Shown: in pieces, positions 1 through 8,640 of the stretch
Layout of the letters: every line of letters begins with the position of its first letter
Numbering within the stretch: the stretch's first letter is position 1
Assembly (NCBI GenBank): GCA_964533965.1
Contig: CAZHNN010000007.1
Span: forward strand, 1-64,000
Length of the DNA: 64,000 bases
Source: RGIG3178 sp964533965
Lineage (GTDB): Bacteria; Bacillota; Clostridia; Christensenellales; QAND01
Direction: 5' to 3'
The notes under the pieces: generated by a model
The model's database searches: none
What the model saw: only the letters and a program-made list of their open reading frames with translations
What the model was told of the DNA's origin: nothing
Made by a program: the position numbers and the translations under genes

Positions 1-1139
1 TCGATGGTGTCGCCGATGCCGGCAAACGGTCCCATCAAACCGGCTTTGATACCGGTGATCGCGTCGACTTCGATCGGTGCGCCCAGAGCGCGTTGCTCTT
101 CCATAGCGAGCACGATGCCGTGGATGACGGCACCCCAGATACCCTGGGTGTTGAAGAACATCAGGTGGCGCTGCAACGCTGCGGAAAACTCCTCGGGGTC
201 GTTTCCGTACAACTTCTTGAGGGCAGGGATGAACGCGCAGCAGAACGCAATGGATTGCAGGCGGGCGAAGCTGTTGCTCTGCTCGCAGTAGAAGTTCCAG
301 CGGAAGAACATCTTATCGCAGTCTTTGCGGGTCAGAAGGCGCTTCGCGTTTTCGTCTACGGCGGCGGCGCCGGCTTGGCTCATGTCTGCAGCATTGTCAT
401 CCTGCTTGGACGCATCGAGGATTAGGTAGTACAGGAACGCAAAGAACAGGCCGATGAATGCCAGGAACAGGCCGCCGATCTTGGTGTACTGCACCAGGAA
501 GAAACCGCCTAGGTAGAACGGCATGAACTGCGGACGGCCGATGACACGGATGGTCATCGCAAATCCCAACGACGGGAGCAGCGTGCCTAGCGCGGAGAGG
601 GTGTTGGTGACCCAAACGGGCAGGTTCTTCATGAATGTGCCGATAGCGGTGGCACCGAGCATGATGGCAAGAATCATCGGGATCGCATAGATAACGAAAC
701 CGATCATCCAGCAGAAGTAGGAGCCATAGAAGATGATGGCCTTGTCGTTGCCCTTCGCGGCAGCTTTGTCAGCCTGCATTGCCGGATAAGCAAATACGAT
801 GCGGCGGATGGTGTGAATCTGTGCAAACAGAAGCGAAACGGGGAGTGCGACGGTGATGGCTTGTTCGATCGGGAGCCCGCCGGCCATGCAAACTGCCGCA
901 CCGCCGATGGTGCCCGCAGTCTGGTCCCAAACGACCGTGCCGCCTGCGCCCGTGAACGCCAGGAACATCGGCTGGATGATCGCGCCAATCTGAGCTCCCT
1001 TGGCCACGTCGCCTAGGATAACGCCCATTATCATGCCCGCAAACAGCGGAACCGACCATGACCAACCATAGAAGTAACGCGATTGGGTCATCCAATAAAA
1101 TACACCAATAAGTACAGCTTGTACTATGCTGATTTGCAT
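1..1139 (-). CDS. Mannose-family PTS permease, IIC-IID fusion (3'-truncated by window edge)
   Basis: Membrane component of a phosphotransferase sugar importer of the mannose/sorbose/GalNAc family. The 379 codons in view begin MQISIVQAVLIG and read through an EIIC domain (about residues 1-245, with the FTGAGGTVVWDQTAGT stretch) into an EIID domain (LTRKDCDKMFFRW onward). The rest lies beyond the left edge. The ATG at 1139 follows GGAGGG (1146-1151). The protein is about 85-90% identical by eye to the complete paralogue at 1690-3339, so the pair is a tandem duplication. No EIIA or EIIB gene is visible; they would have to be beyond the edge or elsewhere. The substrate cannot be read from sequence; the nearby deacetylases and sulfatase make an amino sugar plausible (inference). 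Confidence 0.85.
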   Translation of the reverse strand, partial: MQISIVQAVLIGVFYWMTQSRYFYGWSWSVPLFAGMIMGVILGDVAKGAQIGAIIQPMFLAFTGAGGTVVWDQTAGTIGGAAVCMAGGLPIEQAITVALPVSLLFAQIHTIRRIVFAYPAMQADKAAAKGNDKAIIFYGSYFCWMIGFVIYAIPMILAIMLGATAIGTFMKNLPVWVTNTLSALGTLLPSLGFAMTIRVIGRPQFMPFYLGGFFLVQYTKIGGLFLAFIGLFFAFLYYLILDASKQDDNAADMSQAGAAAVDENAKRLLTRKDCDKMFFRWNFYCEQSNSFARLQSIAFCCAFIPALKKLYGNDPEEFSAALQRHLMFFNTQGIWGAVIHGIVLAMEEQRALGAPIEVDAITGIKAGLMGPFAGIGDTI

Positions 1140-1689
1140 AATTAACCCTCCAATATAATCGTAGACATTACAATGATAACTGGGAGATTATTGTGCGTTG
1201 CCGTTCTCACTGTCCTCCTTTCATCCGCGGCAAAAGGCGGTTTCTGATATTTGAATCCTGTCGAATACTATACATGCATAGCCCAACGCGACTTTTTGCG
1301 CATCTACCGGCTAATTTAATACACTAACATTGATGTCATATAGCAGTGTTATATATATTAATAGTCCCTTTACACAATATCTATAAATTATATATTATTA
1401 GTCTGTTACCTTTCTTGTAATTTAGCACAGAGCCAAAATCCAAACAAGTTTATTTCTTAATTTGAAAAGGTGCCAATTATAATATATAAACAATTATTTC
1501 AAAGATAACGTACTCTAAATGCATTGATACATTAGAAATCTCAATGCTATGAAATGATTCACCGAACATGCCTAATGTAGCAATTGGCGACATATTTTTC
1601 TGCCATTTGATTATGCCAATAAAAAAGAACCGGCCCTGGCGTTTCTCAAAGAAACGCCCAGGCCGGTTTTTGAGTTTAGGCTTTTACGA
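1140..1689. other. Intergenic region between the two PTS permease genes
   Basis: This stretch holds the downstream terminator of the second permease (1621-1671) and the AT-rich promoter region of the first. A possible 22-codon GTG leader ORF (1210 down to 1142, minus strand) ends inside the ribosome binding site of the first permease. Its distal part (1320-1560) is strongly AT-rich and shows nothing else I can support. The leader near 1170-1240 resembles the leader of the second permease near 3380-3450, so the duplication included the 5' region. Confidence 0.5.
1621..1671 (-). terminator. Rho-independent terminator of the second PTS permease
   Basis: A long GC-rich inverted repeat (AACCGGCC...GGCCGGTT, nearly perfect over 18 bp with a 3-4 nt loop) lies 19 nt past the permease stop. 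It is followed on the minus strand by a T run (A run 1621-1626 on plus). Confidence 0.85.
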
Positions 1690-3339
1690 TTACTTCACAG
1701 GAGCAACGTATGCCTTGAAGACCAAGCCGCCCTTGCCGATGACGCCGATGGCGCCCAGCACAAAGCCTACGAGAAGCAGCACAAGCGTCGCCTTTGTCAT
1801 CGTGTTGCCCTTCATGATGAACGCATAGGTCAACAGAACCGCAGCCAGGGTCAGAAGGCCGGGGGCAACCTTGTCGAGGATGTCTCTCTGCACCATCATC
1901 GGCGATCCGCTGGTCGGAATGAAGATCGGCGTAACCACGCTGACCATCGTCGCAGACAGGCCGCCCATCATGAACATGCCGAGCACGGATGCGCAGGAGA
2001 TGAACGTGTTGATGGCGCTGCCCGACAGGATGTTCAGCGCTGCGCGGGTCCCAAGGCGGAAGCCGGTGCGGCTGAAGATCGTGCCTTCGATGAACACGGT
2101 AGCGGTCAACAGGACGAACTGAAGGACCGGGCCCATAATGCTTCCGCCCTGTGCCAGCGGTAACACGAGTACGGTGTACAGCGGGAACAGTGTGGACCAG
2201 TCGATGGTGTCGCCGATGCCGGCAAACGGTCCCATCAAACCGGCCTTGACGCCGGTGATCGCATCCACTTCGATGGGAGCGCCCAATGCGCGCTGCTCTT
2301 CCATCGCCAATACTATGCCGTGGATGACGGAGCCCCAGATGCCCTGTGTGTTAAAGAACATCAGGTGGCGCTGCAGAGCTGCGGAATACTCCTCGGGGTC
2401 GTTTCCGTAGAGCTTCTTCAGAGCCGGAATGAAGGAAATGCAGTATGCGATGGACTGCAGGCGGGCGAAGCTGTTGCTCTGCTCGCAGTAGAAGAACCAG
2501 CGACGGAACATGCGGTCGCAGTCTTTTTGGGTCAGAAGGCGCTTTGTGTTTTCGTCGATGGCACCAGCGCCGGCCTGACTCATATCGGCCACGTTGTCAT
2601 CCTTCTTGGACGCATCCAGGATCAGGTAGTACAGGAACGCGAAGAACAGGCCGATGAACGCCAGGAACAGGCCGCCGATCTTGGTATACTGTACGAGGAA
2701 GAAACCGCCGAGGTAGAACGGCATGAACTGCGGACGGCCGATGACGCGGAGGGTCATCGCGAATCCGAGAGACGGCAGCAGTCCGCCCAGCGCGGAAAGG
2801 GTGTTGACGACCCACACCGGCAGAGTCTTCATAAAGACGCCGATCGCGTTTGCACCGAGCATGATGACAATGGTCATGGGCAGGGCATACAATACAAGGC
2901 CTGCCATCCAGCAGAAGTAGGAACCCCAGAAAATGATGGCTTTGTCGTTGCCTTTCGCAGCAGCTTTGTCAGCCTGCATCGCCGGATAGGCATAGAAGAT
3001 GCGGCGGACGGTGTGAACCTGGGCGAAGAGCAAAGAGACAGGAAGCGCAACGGTGACTGCCTGTTCGATCGGCAGACCGCCAGCCATGCAGACGGCCGCG
3101 CCGCCGATGGTGCCTGCGGTCTGGTCCCAAACGACCGTGCCGCCCGCGCCCGTGAATGCCAGGAACATCGGCTGGATGATGGCGCCGATCTTGATACCGG
3201 TGGCGAGGTCACCCAGGATGAAGCCCATTATCATGCCGGCAAACAACGGACGTTGCCATGTCGGGCCGTAACCCCAGCGGATTTGGGTGAACCAATAATA
3301 AAGTCCAATAAGTACTGCTTGTACTACAGATATCTGCAT
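1690..3339 (-). CDS. Mannose-family PTS permease, IIC-IID fusion protein
   Basis: Complete 549-residue PTS permease fusing EIIC (about 1-245, several membrane helices) to EIID (about 262-549, containing QRHLMFFNTQG, GPFAGIGDTIDW and LPLAQGGS). In this family IIC and IID are usually separate proteins that together translocate and phosphorylate hexoses or amino sugars with the IIA/IIB carriers. A TTG lies nine bases upstream of the ATG, but the GGAGG (3349-3353) abuts that TTG, so the ATG at 3339 with 9-nt spacing is chosen. The gene is transcribed toward the left edge, has its own terminator, and is followed by its paralogue. No PTS regulator is in view. A fusion of IIC and IID is unusual but both halves look intact. 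Confidence 0.9.
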   Translation of the reverse strand: MQISVVQAVLIGLYYWFTQIRWGYGPTWQRPLFAGMIMGFILGDLATGIKIGAIIQPMFLAFTGAGGTVVWDQTAGTIGGAAVCMAGGLPIEQAVTVALPVSLLFAQVHTVRRIFYAYPAMQADKAAAKGNDKAIIFWGSYFCWMAGLVLYALPMTIVIMLGANAIGVFMKTLPVWVVNTLSALGGLLPSLGFAMTLRVIGRPQFMPFYLGGFFLVQYTKIGGLFLAFIGLFFAFLYYLILDASKKDDNVADMSQAGAGAIDENTKRLLTQKDCDRMFRRWFFYCEQSNSFARLQSIAYCISFIPALKKLYGNDPEEYSAALQRHLMFFNTQGIWGSVIHGIVLAMEEQRALGAPIEVDAITGVKAGLMGPFAGIGDTIDWSTLFPLYTVLVLPLAQGGSIMGPVLQFVLLTATVFIEGTIFSRTGFRLGTRAALNILSGSAINTFISCASVLGMFMMGGLSATMVSVVTPIFIPTSGSPMMVQRDILDKVAPGLLTLAAVLLTYAFIMKGNTMTKATLVLLLVGFVLGAIGVIGKGGLVFKAYVAPVK

Positions 3340-3791
3340 AAAATACAACCTCCATATACATATAATCGATCATGTGACCATTATAATAATAACAAGAGTA
3401 TGTTGCCGAATGTTCTACCCTCCTTCCAACGTGGCAACCGCCGTTTATTTAAGCCCTCGTGATGAATACAAATCTTCTATTTGCATATGCAAATATCTAT
3501 GGTTTTAAAGTAACATATCGGCAAAAGCCAGACAAGTCAATTCTGTACATTGTAAATTATAATAAAGCCAAATTTAATAACTATTTTATTGTTATTTTAA
3601 AAATCTTATTTATATTTTTCATTATTTCATATTTTTTTATCGTATACCAACGGTCTACCAAAAGAAATCAAAAATGGAAGGGATGGCTTTTATTCCTTCG
3701 CCTGTTATAATCAAAATGAGTTTTCAATATGTTGTCTATTATACAGTAAAATCCTAAACATGAATCCTTTTACTGTTGAAGGAGGTTCCCG
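3340..3791. other. Divergent intergenic region, PTS permease and 5'-nucleotidase
   Basis: AT-rich divergent promoter region. Toward the phosphoesterase it contains an extended -10 element (TGT then TATAAT, 3703-3711) and a 9-bp inverted repeat close to the ribosome binding site. An 83-codon open frame at 3459-3710 has biased Ile/Phe/Lys composition and no ribosome binding site, and I do not regard it as a gene. Confidence 0.5.
3743..3776 (+). promoter_or_regulatory. Inverted repeat in the leader of the phosphoesterase gene
   Basis: ACAGTAAAA (3743-3751) and TTTTACTGT (3768-3776) form a perfect 9-bp inverted repeat with a 16-nt loop. It lies between the extended -10 at 3706-3711 and the ribosome binding site (GGAGG about 3780). 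It could be an operator or a leader hairpin that limits translation; sequence alone does not decide. Confidence 0.4.
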
Positions 3792-5744
3792 ATGAAACGT
3801 AGATTTGGAATCCTTGCAGTGCTCCTGTTTGTCTCCCTCCTTTTCATCACATCGATCAGTGCGTACGCGAATCCTGTGCCCAAGACACCGCTGTCTATCG
3901 TGTTTACGCACGACATGCATTCCAATCTCGAATCCAGATCGGTCCTCTTAGGCGGAAAACAGGCACAGGCAGGCGGGTTCGCAAGACTGGCAGCTGCCAT
4001 ATCCCAAACAAAAGCGACTGACCCTGACACGCTCGTGCTGGATGCGGGAGACTTCTCGATGGGTACGTTGTTTCAAACCATCTATTCCGATTCCGCGCCG
4101 GAACTGCGGCTCATGGGATTGCTTGGCTTTGACGCAGCCACGCTTGGGAACCACGAATTCGACTATCGCATACAGGGCCTTACGGATATGCTCAAAGCGG
4201 CCAAGGCAAGCGGAGACAGGCTGCCGCAGTTGCTATGCGCCAACATCGACTGGGCCGGTACGCTAAAAGACTCTGCCCTTTCAACAAAGGCGCAGGCGCT
4301 TAAAGACGCAATGGACAGCATCGGCGCCAAGCCCTATGCCATCGTGGAAAAGGGCGGATATCGCATCGCGTTGTTTGGCGTGATCGGAGAAGAGGCGATT
4401 GACGACGCTCCGATGAGCGGATTAAAATTCCAAAACTACATCGACGCTGCCAAGAGCGTTGTCAGCCAGATAAAAGCCAAGGAAAACCCGGACATCATCA
4501 TCTGTCTCTCGCACAGCGGTACGAGCGATAAACCCGAGGATTCAGAAGATGTTCTGTTGGCCAAGGCCGTGCCTGACATCGATGTGATCATCAGCGGCCA
4601 CAGTCACACGGTGCTGCAGAGTCCGATGGTCATAGGCTCTACCACCATCGTAAGCAGCGGTGCCAACACCGATTATCTCGGGCATCTTCTGGTAAGTAAA
4701 AATGCAAACGGGCGGTATGCGGTACAGTCCTACAGCCTGATACCTTTGAATGGCAGCGTACCGGAGGATGCAGGTGTGCTTGCGAAGGTCTCCTCTTTTA
4801 AAGATCGCATCGACAGCGCATACCTTTCCCGCTTCGGTTATAAGATGGGCGAAGTCGTTGCCAGCTCTCCTCATGATTTTACAGATGCTGCGAAAATCGG
4901 CAAAGTGCAGGGCGAGGAAATGTTAGGCAACCTGATCGCCGATTCATATGTCTATGCCGTCTCGCAGGTTGACAATCAGAAAGTGGATGTGGCCGTCGTA
5001 CCCGCGGGTGTGATACGCGGCTCCTTCACAAAGGGTGCGATCAAAACACAGGACATCTTCAACGTGAGTTCGCTTGGTATTGGCGCAGATGGAATTCCGG
5101 GTTATCCGCTGGTCAGCGTGTATCTGACGGGGAGTGAACTGTGGGCGCTGTGCGAGGTGGACGCGTCGATTTCGGACATCATGCAGGACGCAAGGCTGTA
5201 TATGTCCGGCATCAGCTACACCTTCAACCAGCACCGTCTGTTCTTAAACCGCGTCACAGAAGTGTATCTCGTGTCTTCCGACGGCACAAAGACACCGGTG
5301 AACGATGATAAACTCTACCGCGTAGTAGGCGGTTTGTATTCAACGCAGATGCTGGGGTCTGTCAAGAGCAAATCCTTCGGGCTTTTGTCCATCGTACCCA
5401 AGGACAAAAACGGCAACCCGATTTCAGATTTTGAAAAGCAGATCCTCTATAAGGGAAACCTGGAATACAAGGAATGGGTGGCGCTTGCCGACTACCTGCA
5501 TTCGTTTGGCAAGACAAATGGCGTTCCAACCATCCCCGCGCGCTACGCCGTAGCCGAAGGGCGCAAGGTGATCAACAGCAGCACGAGCATTGCCTCTCTG
5601 CTCGAAAAGCCGAACAAGATCTTTTTCATGCTTGTCGGCATCGTGCTCGTGCTCATTGTGATCGTTGTGCTGATCATAAGCCTGATCGTAAGGCTCATCC
5701 GCAGGCTTACAAGAAAGAAGCCAGCCATACGTGTAGGTGCATGA
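3792..5744 (+). CDS. Membrane-anchored 5'-nucleotidase / metallophosphoesterase family protein
   Basis: 650-residue extracytoplasmic phosphoesterase of the 5'-nucleotidase/UshA/CpdB family, which hydrolyses nucleotides or cyclic nucleotides outside the membrane. A signal peptide (1-26, ending SAYA) is followed by the metal-binding motifs: DMH (41-43), GD (86-87), GNHE (119-122), SH (240-241) and GHSH (269-272). The C-terminal 5'-nucleotidase domain follows (about 350-570). A single hydrophobic helix with a basic tail (about 610-640) anchors the protein, with the catalytic part outside. The start follows GAAGGAGG. It stands alone, with a shared terminator behind it. The exact substrate (5'-nucleotide, 2',3'-cyclic nucleotide or UDP-sugar) cannot be assigned. 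Confidence 0.9.
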   Translation: MKRRFGILAVLLFVSLLFITSISAYANPVPKTPLSIVFTHDMHSNLESRSVLLGGKQAQAGGFARLAAAISQTKATDPDTLVLDAGDFSMGTLFQTIYSDSAPELRLMGLLGFDAATLGNHEFDYRIQGLTDMLKAAKASGDRLPQLLCANIDWAGTLKDSALSTKAQALKDAMDSIGAKPYAIVEKGGYRIALFGVIGEEAIDDAPMSGLKFQNYIDAAKSVVSQIKAKENPDIIICLSHSGTSDKPEDSEDVLLAKAVPDIDVIISGHSHTVLQSPMVIGSTTIVSSGANTDYLGHLLVSKNANGRYAVQSYSLIPLNGSVPEDAGVLAKVSSFKDRIDSAYLSRFGYKMGEVVASSPHDFTDAAKIGKVQGEEMLGNLIADSYVYAVSQVDNQKVDVAVVPAGVIRGSFTKGAIKTQDIFNVSSLGIGADGIPGYPLVSVYLTGSELWALCEVDASISDIMQDARLYMSGISYTFNQHRLFLNRVTEVYLVSSDGTKTPVNDDKLYRVVGGLYSTQMLGSVKSKSFGLLSIVPKDKNGNPISDFEKQILYKGNLEYKEWVALADYLHSFGKTNGVPTIPARYAVAEGRKVINSSTSIASLLEKPNKIFFMLVGIVLVLIVIVVLIISLIVRLIRRLTRKKPAIRVGA

Positions 5745-5758
5745 GCAAATGAACAAGC

Positions 5759-5795
5759 CAAAAAAGCCCTCTTTCGCATGAAAGAGGGCTTTAAA
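5759..5795. terminator. Bidirectional terminator, phosphoesterase and dehydrogenase genes
   Basis: AGCCCTCTTTC/GAAAGAGGGCT hairpin (5765-5791) with a GCAT loop. It is flanked by an A run on the left (T run for the minus-strand dehydrogenase transcript) and a weaker T-rich right side. It ends the transcript that carries 3' UTR element copy A. Confidence 0.8.
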
Positions 5796-5814
5796 TATAC
5801 CGTTTACCTTTTGC

Positions 5815-5992
5815 TGCTTTTCTTAAAGAACCGTAGCCGAGCGCTGCCAGTGGCAGAAGAAGCGAGGCGGAGGTTCTGAAAGCATGAGACGAAGCCAAGT
5901 GACAGTGAAGGCTGAGTCCATGTCTTTCAGAGTTAGTAAAAGCAGTGTAGTCCGCAAGGGCATAGCCCTTGCGTACAGAGGGGCAGAGCCCC
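5815..5992 (-). repeat. Conserved structured 3' UTR element, copy A
   Basis: The sequence from 5815 to 5945 recurs almost base for base, inverted, at 9580-9712. Both copies lie directly downstream of a stop codon and read in the same sense as the upstream gene. In mRNA sense the core has a closing stem CTGCTTTT/AAAAGCAG, an inner CTCTGAAAG/CTTTCAGA stem, an AGCC/GGCT stem and an AGAACC/GGTTCT stem enclosing CTGCC-ACT-GGCAG. Between the stop codon and the core lie perfect hairpins (CGCAAGGGC/GCCCTTGCG, 5953-5973; GGGGC/GCCCC, 5980-5992) whose sequence differs from copy B. Function is unknown; it could be an RNA stability, processing or mobile structured element. Confidence 0.75.
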
Positions 5993-6000
5993 AAAATGTC

Positions 6001-7503
6001 TTATATCGTCCCGTCCCAGCTGCCGACCTTCTTGACCTTGGTGTCTTCCGGGTCGAACCAGCGCGTGGTGACGCACTTGGATTCTGTATAGAAGCGCATG
6101 CCGTCCTTGCCCAGGCAGTGCAGATCACCGAAGAACGAATGCTTGTGCCCGCAGAACGGGAAGAATCCCACCGGAACCGGAATGCCGACGTTGATGCCGA
6201 CCATGCCGCCATGCGTGTGGCGCGCGAATTCACGGCCAAAATAACCGCTCTGCGTATAGATGACCGAGCCGTTGGCGAACTCGTTCATGTTCATCAGCGC
6301 GAGACCTTCTTTGAAATCCTTCACGCGTTTGATGCACAGCACGGGCCCGAAAATCTCCATCGCACCAACCGTCATTTCCTGTGTCACATGATCGAGGATG
6401 GTCGGCCCGATATAGAATCCGTTCTCATAGCCTTGTACTTTGATGTCCCTGCCGTCCAGCACAACCTTTGCGCCCTCGTCGATGCCCTTTTGGATCCAAT
6501 CGGTAACGAACTTCCTATGCGCGGCTGTCACGACGGGTCCCATTTCTGTCGCCTTCTCATAGGCGGGCCCAATTTTAATCTGCTTTGCCTTTTGCGCGAT
6601 CGCGGCTACGAGATCATCTGCGATGCTCTCCTGCACCACCACGACCGGCAGCGCCATGCAGCGCTCGCCCGCGCATCCGAACGCAGCATTGATGATGCCT
6701 GCGGCGGTGCGCTCGATCGGCGCATCCTCGAGCACCAGCGCATGGTTTTTCGCCTCGCACAGCGCCTGTACACGCTTGCCGTTGGCGGCAGCAGTCGTAT
6801 AGATATGAAGTCCTACTGAGGTGGAACCAACGAAGCTCACGCCGTTCACTTTCGGGTGCGTCAAGAAAAGCTCCGCCTCACGCCTAGAGCATGTCACGAT
6901 GTTCAATACGCCGTCCGGAAGCCCGGCTTCCTGATAGAGCTCCGCGATGCGCATGCAGGTCATCGGCGTCATGGTGGCGGCCTTGATGACCATCGTATTG
7001 CCGGTAGCCAAGCACATCGGCGCCATCCAGCCCATCGGGATCATCGCCGGGAAGTTGAACGGCACGATGCCGGCAAACACGCCGACGGGTTCACGGTATA
7101 ACGTTGTATCCACGCCGTTGGAGGTGTCCATCAGCGCCTCACCCAGCATCAGGTTCGGTGCGGAAATGGCCTGCTCGGTGCCTTCCCTTGCCTTCAACAC
7201 GTCGCCCTGTGCATCGTCCCAGCATTTGCCGTTCTCACGCGCCACCAAATCCGTCAGCTCGTCCATGTGTTCATTGATGAGTTCCCGCAAACGGTAGAGG
7301 ATCTGCACGCGCTTCATCACAGGCGTTGCAGACCAGGCGGGGAACGCCGCGGCCGCAGCCTCGATGGCCTCTTCCACTTCGTCTTTGGTGCAGCACGGTG
7401 TCTGCGCCAGTACCTCGCCGGTGCTCGGGTTGAACACATCCGAATACGTTTCGGTCTTTGAGGTGCGCCATTGCCCACCGATGAACAGGTTCAGCTTCTT
7501 CAT
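6001..7503 (-). CDS. mmsA: Methylmalonate-semialdehyde dehydrogenase (CoA-acylating), MmsA/IolA type
   Basis: NAD-dependent aldehyde dehydrogenase of 500 residues that in this family converts methylmalonate or malonate semialdehyde plus CoA to propionyl- or acetyl-CoA, in valine or myo-inositol breakdown. It has VPFNFP (147-152), the cofactor loop GSTSVG (226-231) and the catalytic cysteine in FGCAGERCMA (Cys282). The overall pattern and length (family about 487) fit MmsA/IolA better than general ALDH. An upstream in-frame ATG exists, but GGGAGG (7511-7516) lies 7 nt before the ATG at 7503. No other inositol or valine genes are adjacent, so the pathway is not established. The 3' UTR carries structured element copy A. 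Confidence 0.88.
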   Translation of the reverse strand: MKKLNLFIGGQWRTSKTETYSDVFNPSTGEVLAQTPCCTKDEVEEAIEAAAAAFPAWSATPVMKRVQILYRLRELINEHMDELTDLVARENGKCWDDAQGDVLKAREGTEQAISAPNLMLGEALMDTSNGVDTTLYREPVGVFAGIVPFNFPAMIPMGWMAPMCLATGNTMVIKAATMTPMTCMRIAELYQEAGLPDGVLNIVTCSRREAELFLTHPKVNGVSFVGSTSVGLHIYTTAAANGKRVQALCEAKNHALVLEDAPIERTAAGIINAAFGCAGERCMALPVVVVQESIADDLVAAIAQKAKQIKIGPAYEKATEMGPVVTAAHRKFVTDWIQKGIDEGAKVVLDGRDIKVQGYENGFYIGPTILDHVTQEMTVGAMEIFGPVLCIKRVKDFKEGLALMNMNEFANGSVIYTQSGYFGREFARHTHGGMVGINVGIPVPVGFFPFCGHKHSFFGDLHCLGKDGMRFYTESKCVTTRWFDPEDTKVKKVGSWDGTI

Positions 7504-7630
7504 TCTTTTTCCTCCCATGGTCTCTTTATGTTGCATGCTCGTAAGTCAATCGTCTGACCATCACATATCATAAAACAGCTTGCCCATATTGGCAATTCAT
7601 ATCGCAATAATTGGAAGTTAGCGTGCTTTC

Positions 7631-8515
7631 TCAGCCGATATCGACGCCCAGAAGCGATTTGGCCACAAGGCCTATCAAAAACGCGATGACCGCCACCGAC
7701 AGGCTGATAAAAGCCATTTCGGCGAACCGCTTGAAAAACGGCTCGGATCTTGCGACGGCGATATAGTAGTTGAACATCAGTATGACGAGCACCACCACCG
7801 CGATCATCAGTGCGAGCGCAACAACGTATGCCGAGTTGGGCAACAACAGGTACGGCAGTACCAGCAGCATCACCGTAATTAGGTACGCAACGCCTGTAAA
7901 CAGGCTGGATGTCAGCGCCTTAGGGTTGTTGTCGGCCCGCTGCGCCAGATAGTTGGATGCCGCCATCGAAAGCGTTGCGGCGGCGCCCGTGATGATGCCG
8001 GAAAGCGCGATGAGCCTCGTGCTCATCAGTGCGAACGTCAGCCCCGCCAGCGTGCCCGTCAGCTCCACCAGCGCGTCGTTGAGCCCCAGCACCATGGAAC
8101 CGACGTATTGCAGCCTCTCTTCGTCCAGCATACAGATCAACTCGTTCTCATGTCGCTTCTCTTCCTGCTGAATCTCTATCGCTTCGGGAAGCTCCAGTAT
8201 GATCCCATCATAACGCGCGACGGCGTTTTCTTCGTCCTTTTGGATCAGCTTTAGGACGAACGTGTATCCCAACAAGACCGACATCAGGCAGAACCAGCAT
8301 ATCTTGAACCGGTTGGCCTTGACCTCTGTCTTGGTATACCGCTGCCAGACTTCCATATGCTCCTGCTCTTCACGTGCCATGCGCAACAGCAGCTCCCTGT
8401 TTTGTTCGTTCTTCTCCCGTTTGGCCATATACGAATAGATGGCAGCCCCTGTCATCTCGTCTCGCTGGCTTATGAGAAGCGCTTTGATGACGCTGTCGCT
8501 GATCTGTTTCTGCAT
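7631..8515 (-). CDS. Ferritin-like / VIT1-CCC1 family membrane protein
   Basis: 294-residue protein with an N-terminal rubrerythrin/ferritin-like helical domain and a C-terminal VIT1/CCC1 membrane domain with about five helices. Family members move iron or manganese out of the cytoplasm (MbfA- and VIT1-type). Likely metal ligands in the N-terminal domain include Glu20 and the EEQEH motif (49-53); the stretch around ENELICMLDEE (about 135-145) links to the transport domain. The VIT signature VGLNDALVELTG-like region begins near residue 155. Start ATG at 8515 is chosen because translation upstream lacks family similarity. It is divergent from the beta-lactamase-family gene. The metal transported is not determinable. 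Confidence 0.8.
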   Translation of the reverse strand: MQKQISDSVIKALLISQRDEMTGAAIYSYMAKREKNEQNRELLLRMAREEQEHMEVWQRYTKTEVKANRFKICWFCLMSVLLGYTFVLKLIQKDEENAVARYDGIILELPEAIEIQQEEKRHENELICMLDEERLQYVGSMVLGLNDALVELTGTLAGLTFALMSTRLIALSGIITGAAATLSMAASNYLAQRADNNPKALTSSLFTGVAYLITVMLLVLPYLLLPNSAYVVALALMIAVVVLVILMFNYYIAVARSEPFFKRFAEMAFISLSVAVIAFLIGLVAKSLLGVDIG

Positions 8516-8571
8516 CCGATCATCCCCTTTTTGCCTGATACATGGTAACACATGCTCTGATCAACCTCAAC

Positions 8572-8600
8572 TTGTTCGGCGCTTTGGAATGCGGTAAGAT
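8572..8600 (+). promoter_or_regulatory. Promoter of the serine hydrolase gene
   Basis: TTGTTC (8572-8577), 17-nt spacer, TAAGAT (8595-8600), about 40 nt before the start codon and followed by GAAGGAGG. Confidence 0.5.
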
Positions 8601-8640
8601 GATCGCAGGAATATGCGTTTTGTATTGAAGGAGGATCAGT

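Noticed and set aside
1470..1476. Sigma-54 -24 element (TTGGCAC on minus strand) upstream of the first PTS gene, as for LevR-type regulation
   Set aside because: No matching -12 TTGC at the right distance and no sigma-54 activator in view.
2320..3462. Long plus-strand frame of 380 codons opposite the second PTS permease
   Set aside because: It is the reverse of a clearly conserved gene; the frame is open because of GC-rich codon bias, and the protein looks like no family.
3459..3710. 83-codon open frame in the divergent region before the phosphoesterase gene
   Set aside because: Composition follows the AT-rich DNA, there is no ribosome binding site, and it lies over the promoter region.
5884..6819. 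311-codon plus-strand frame over 3' UTR element A and the dehydrogenase
   Set aside because: Mostly antisense of the dehydrogenase; no ribosome binding site and runs through the repeat.
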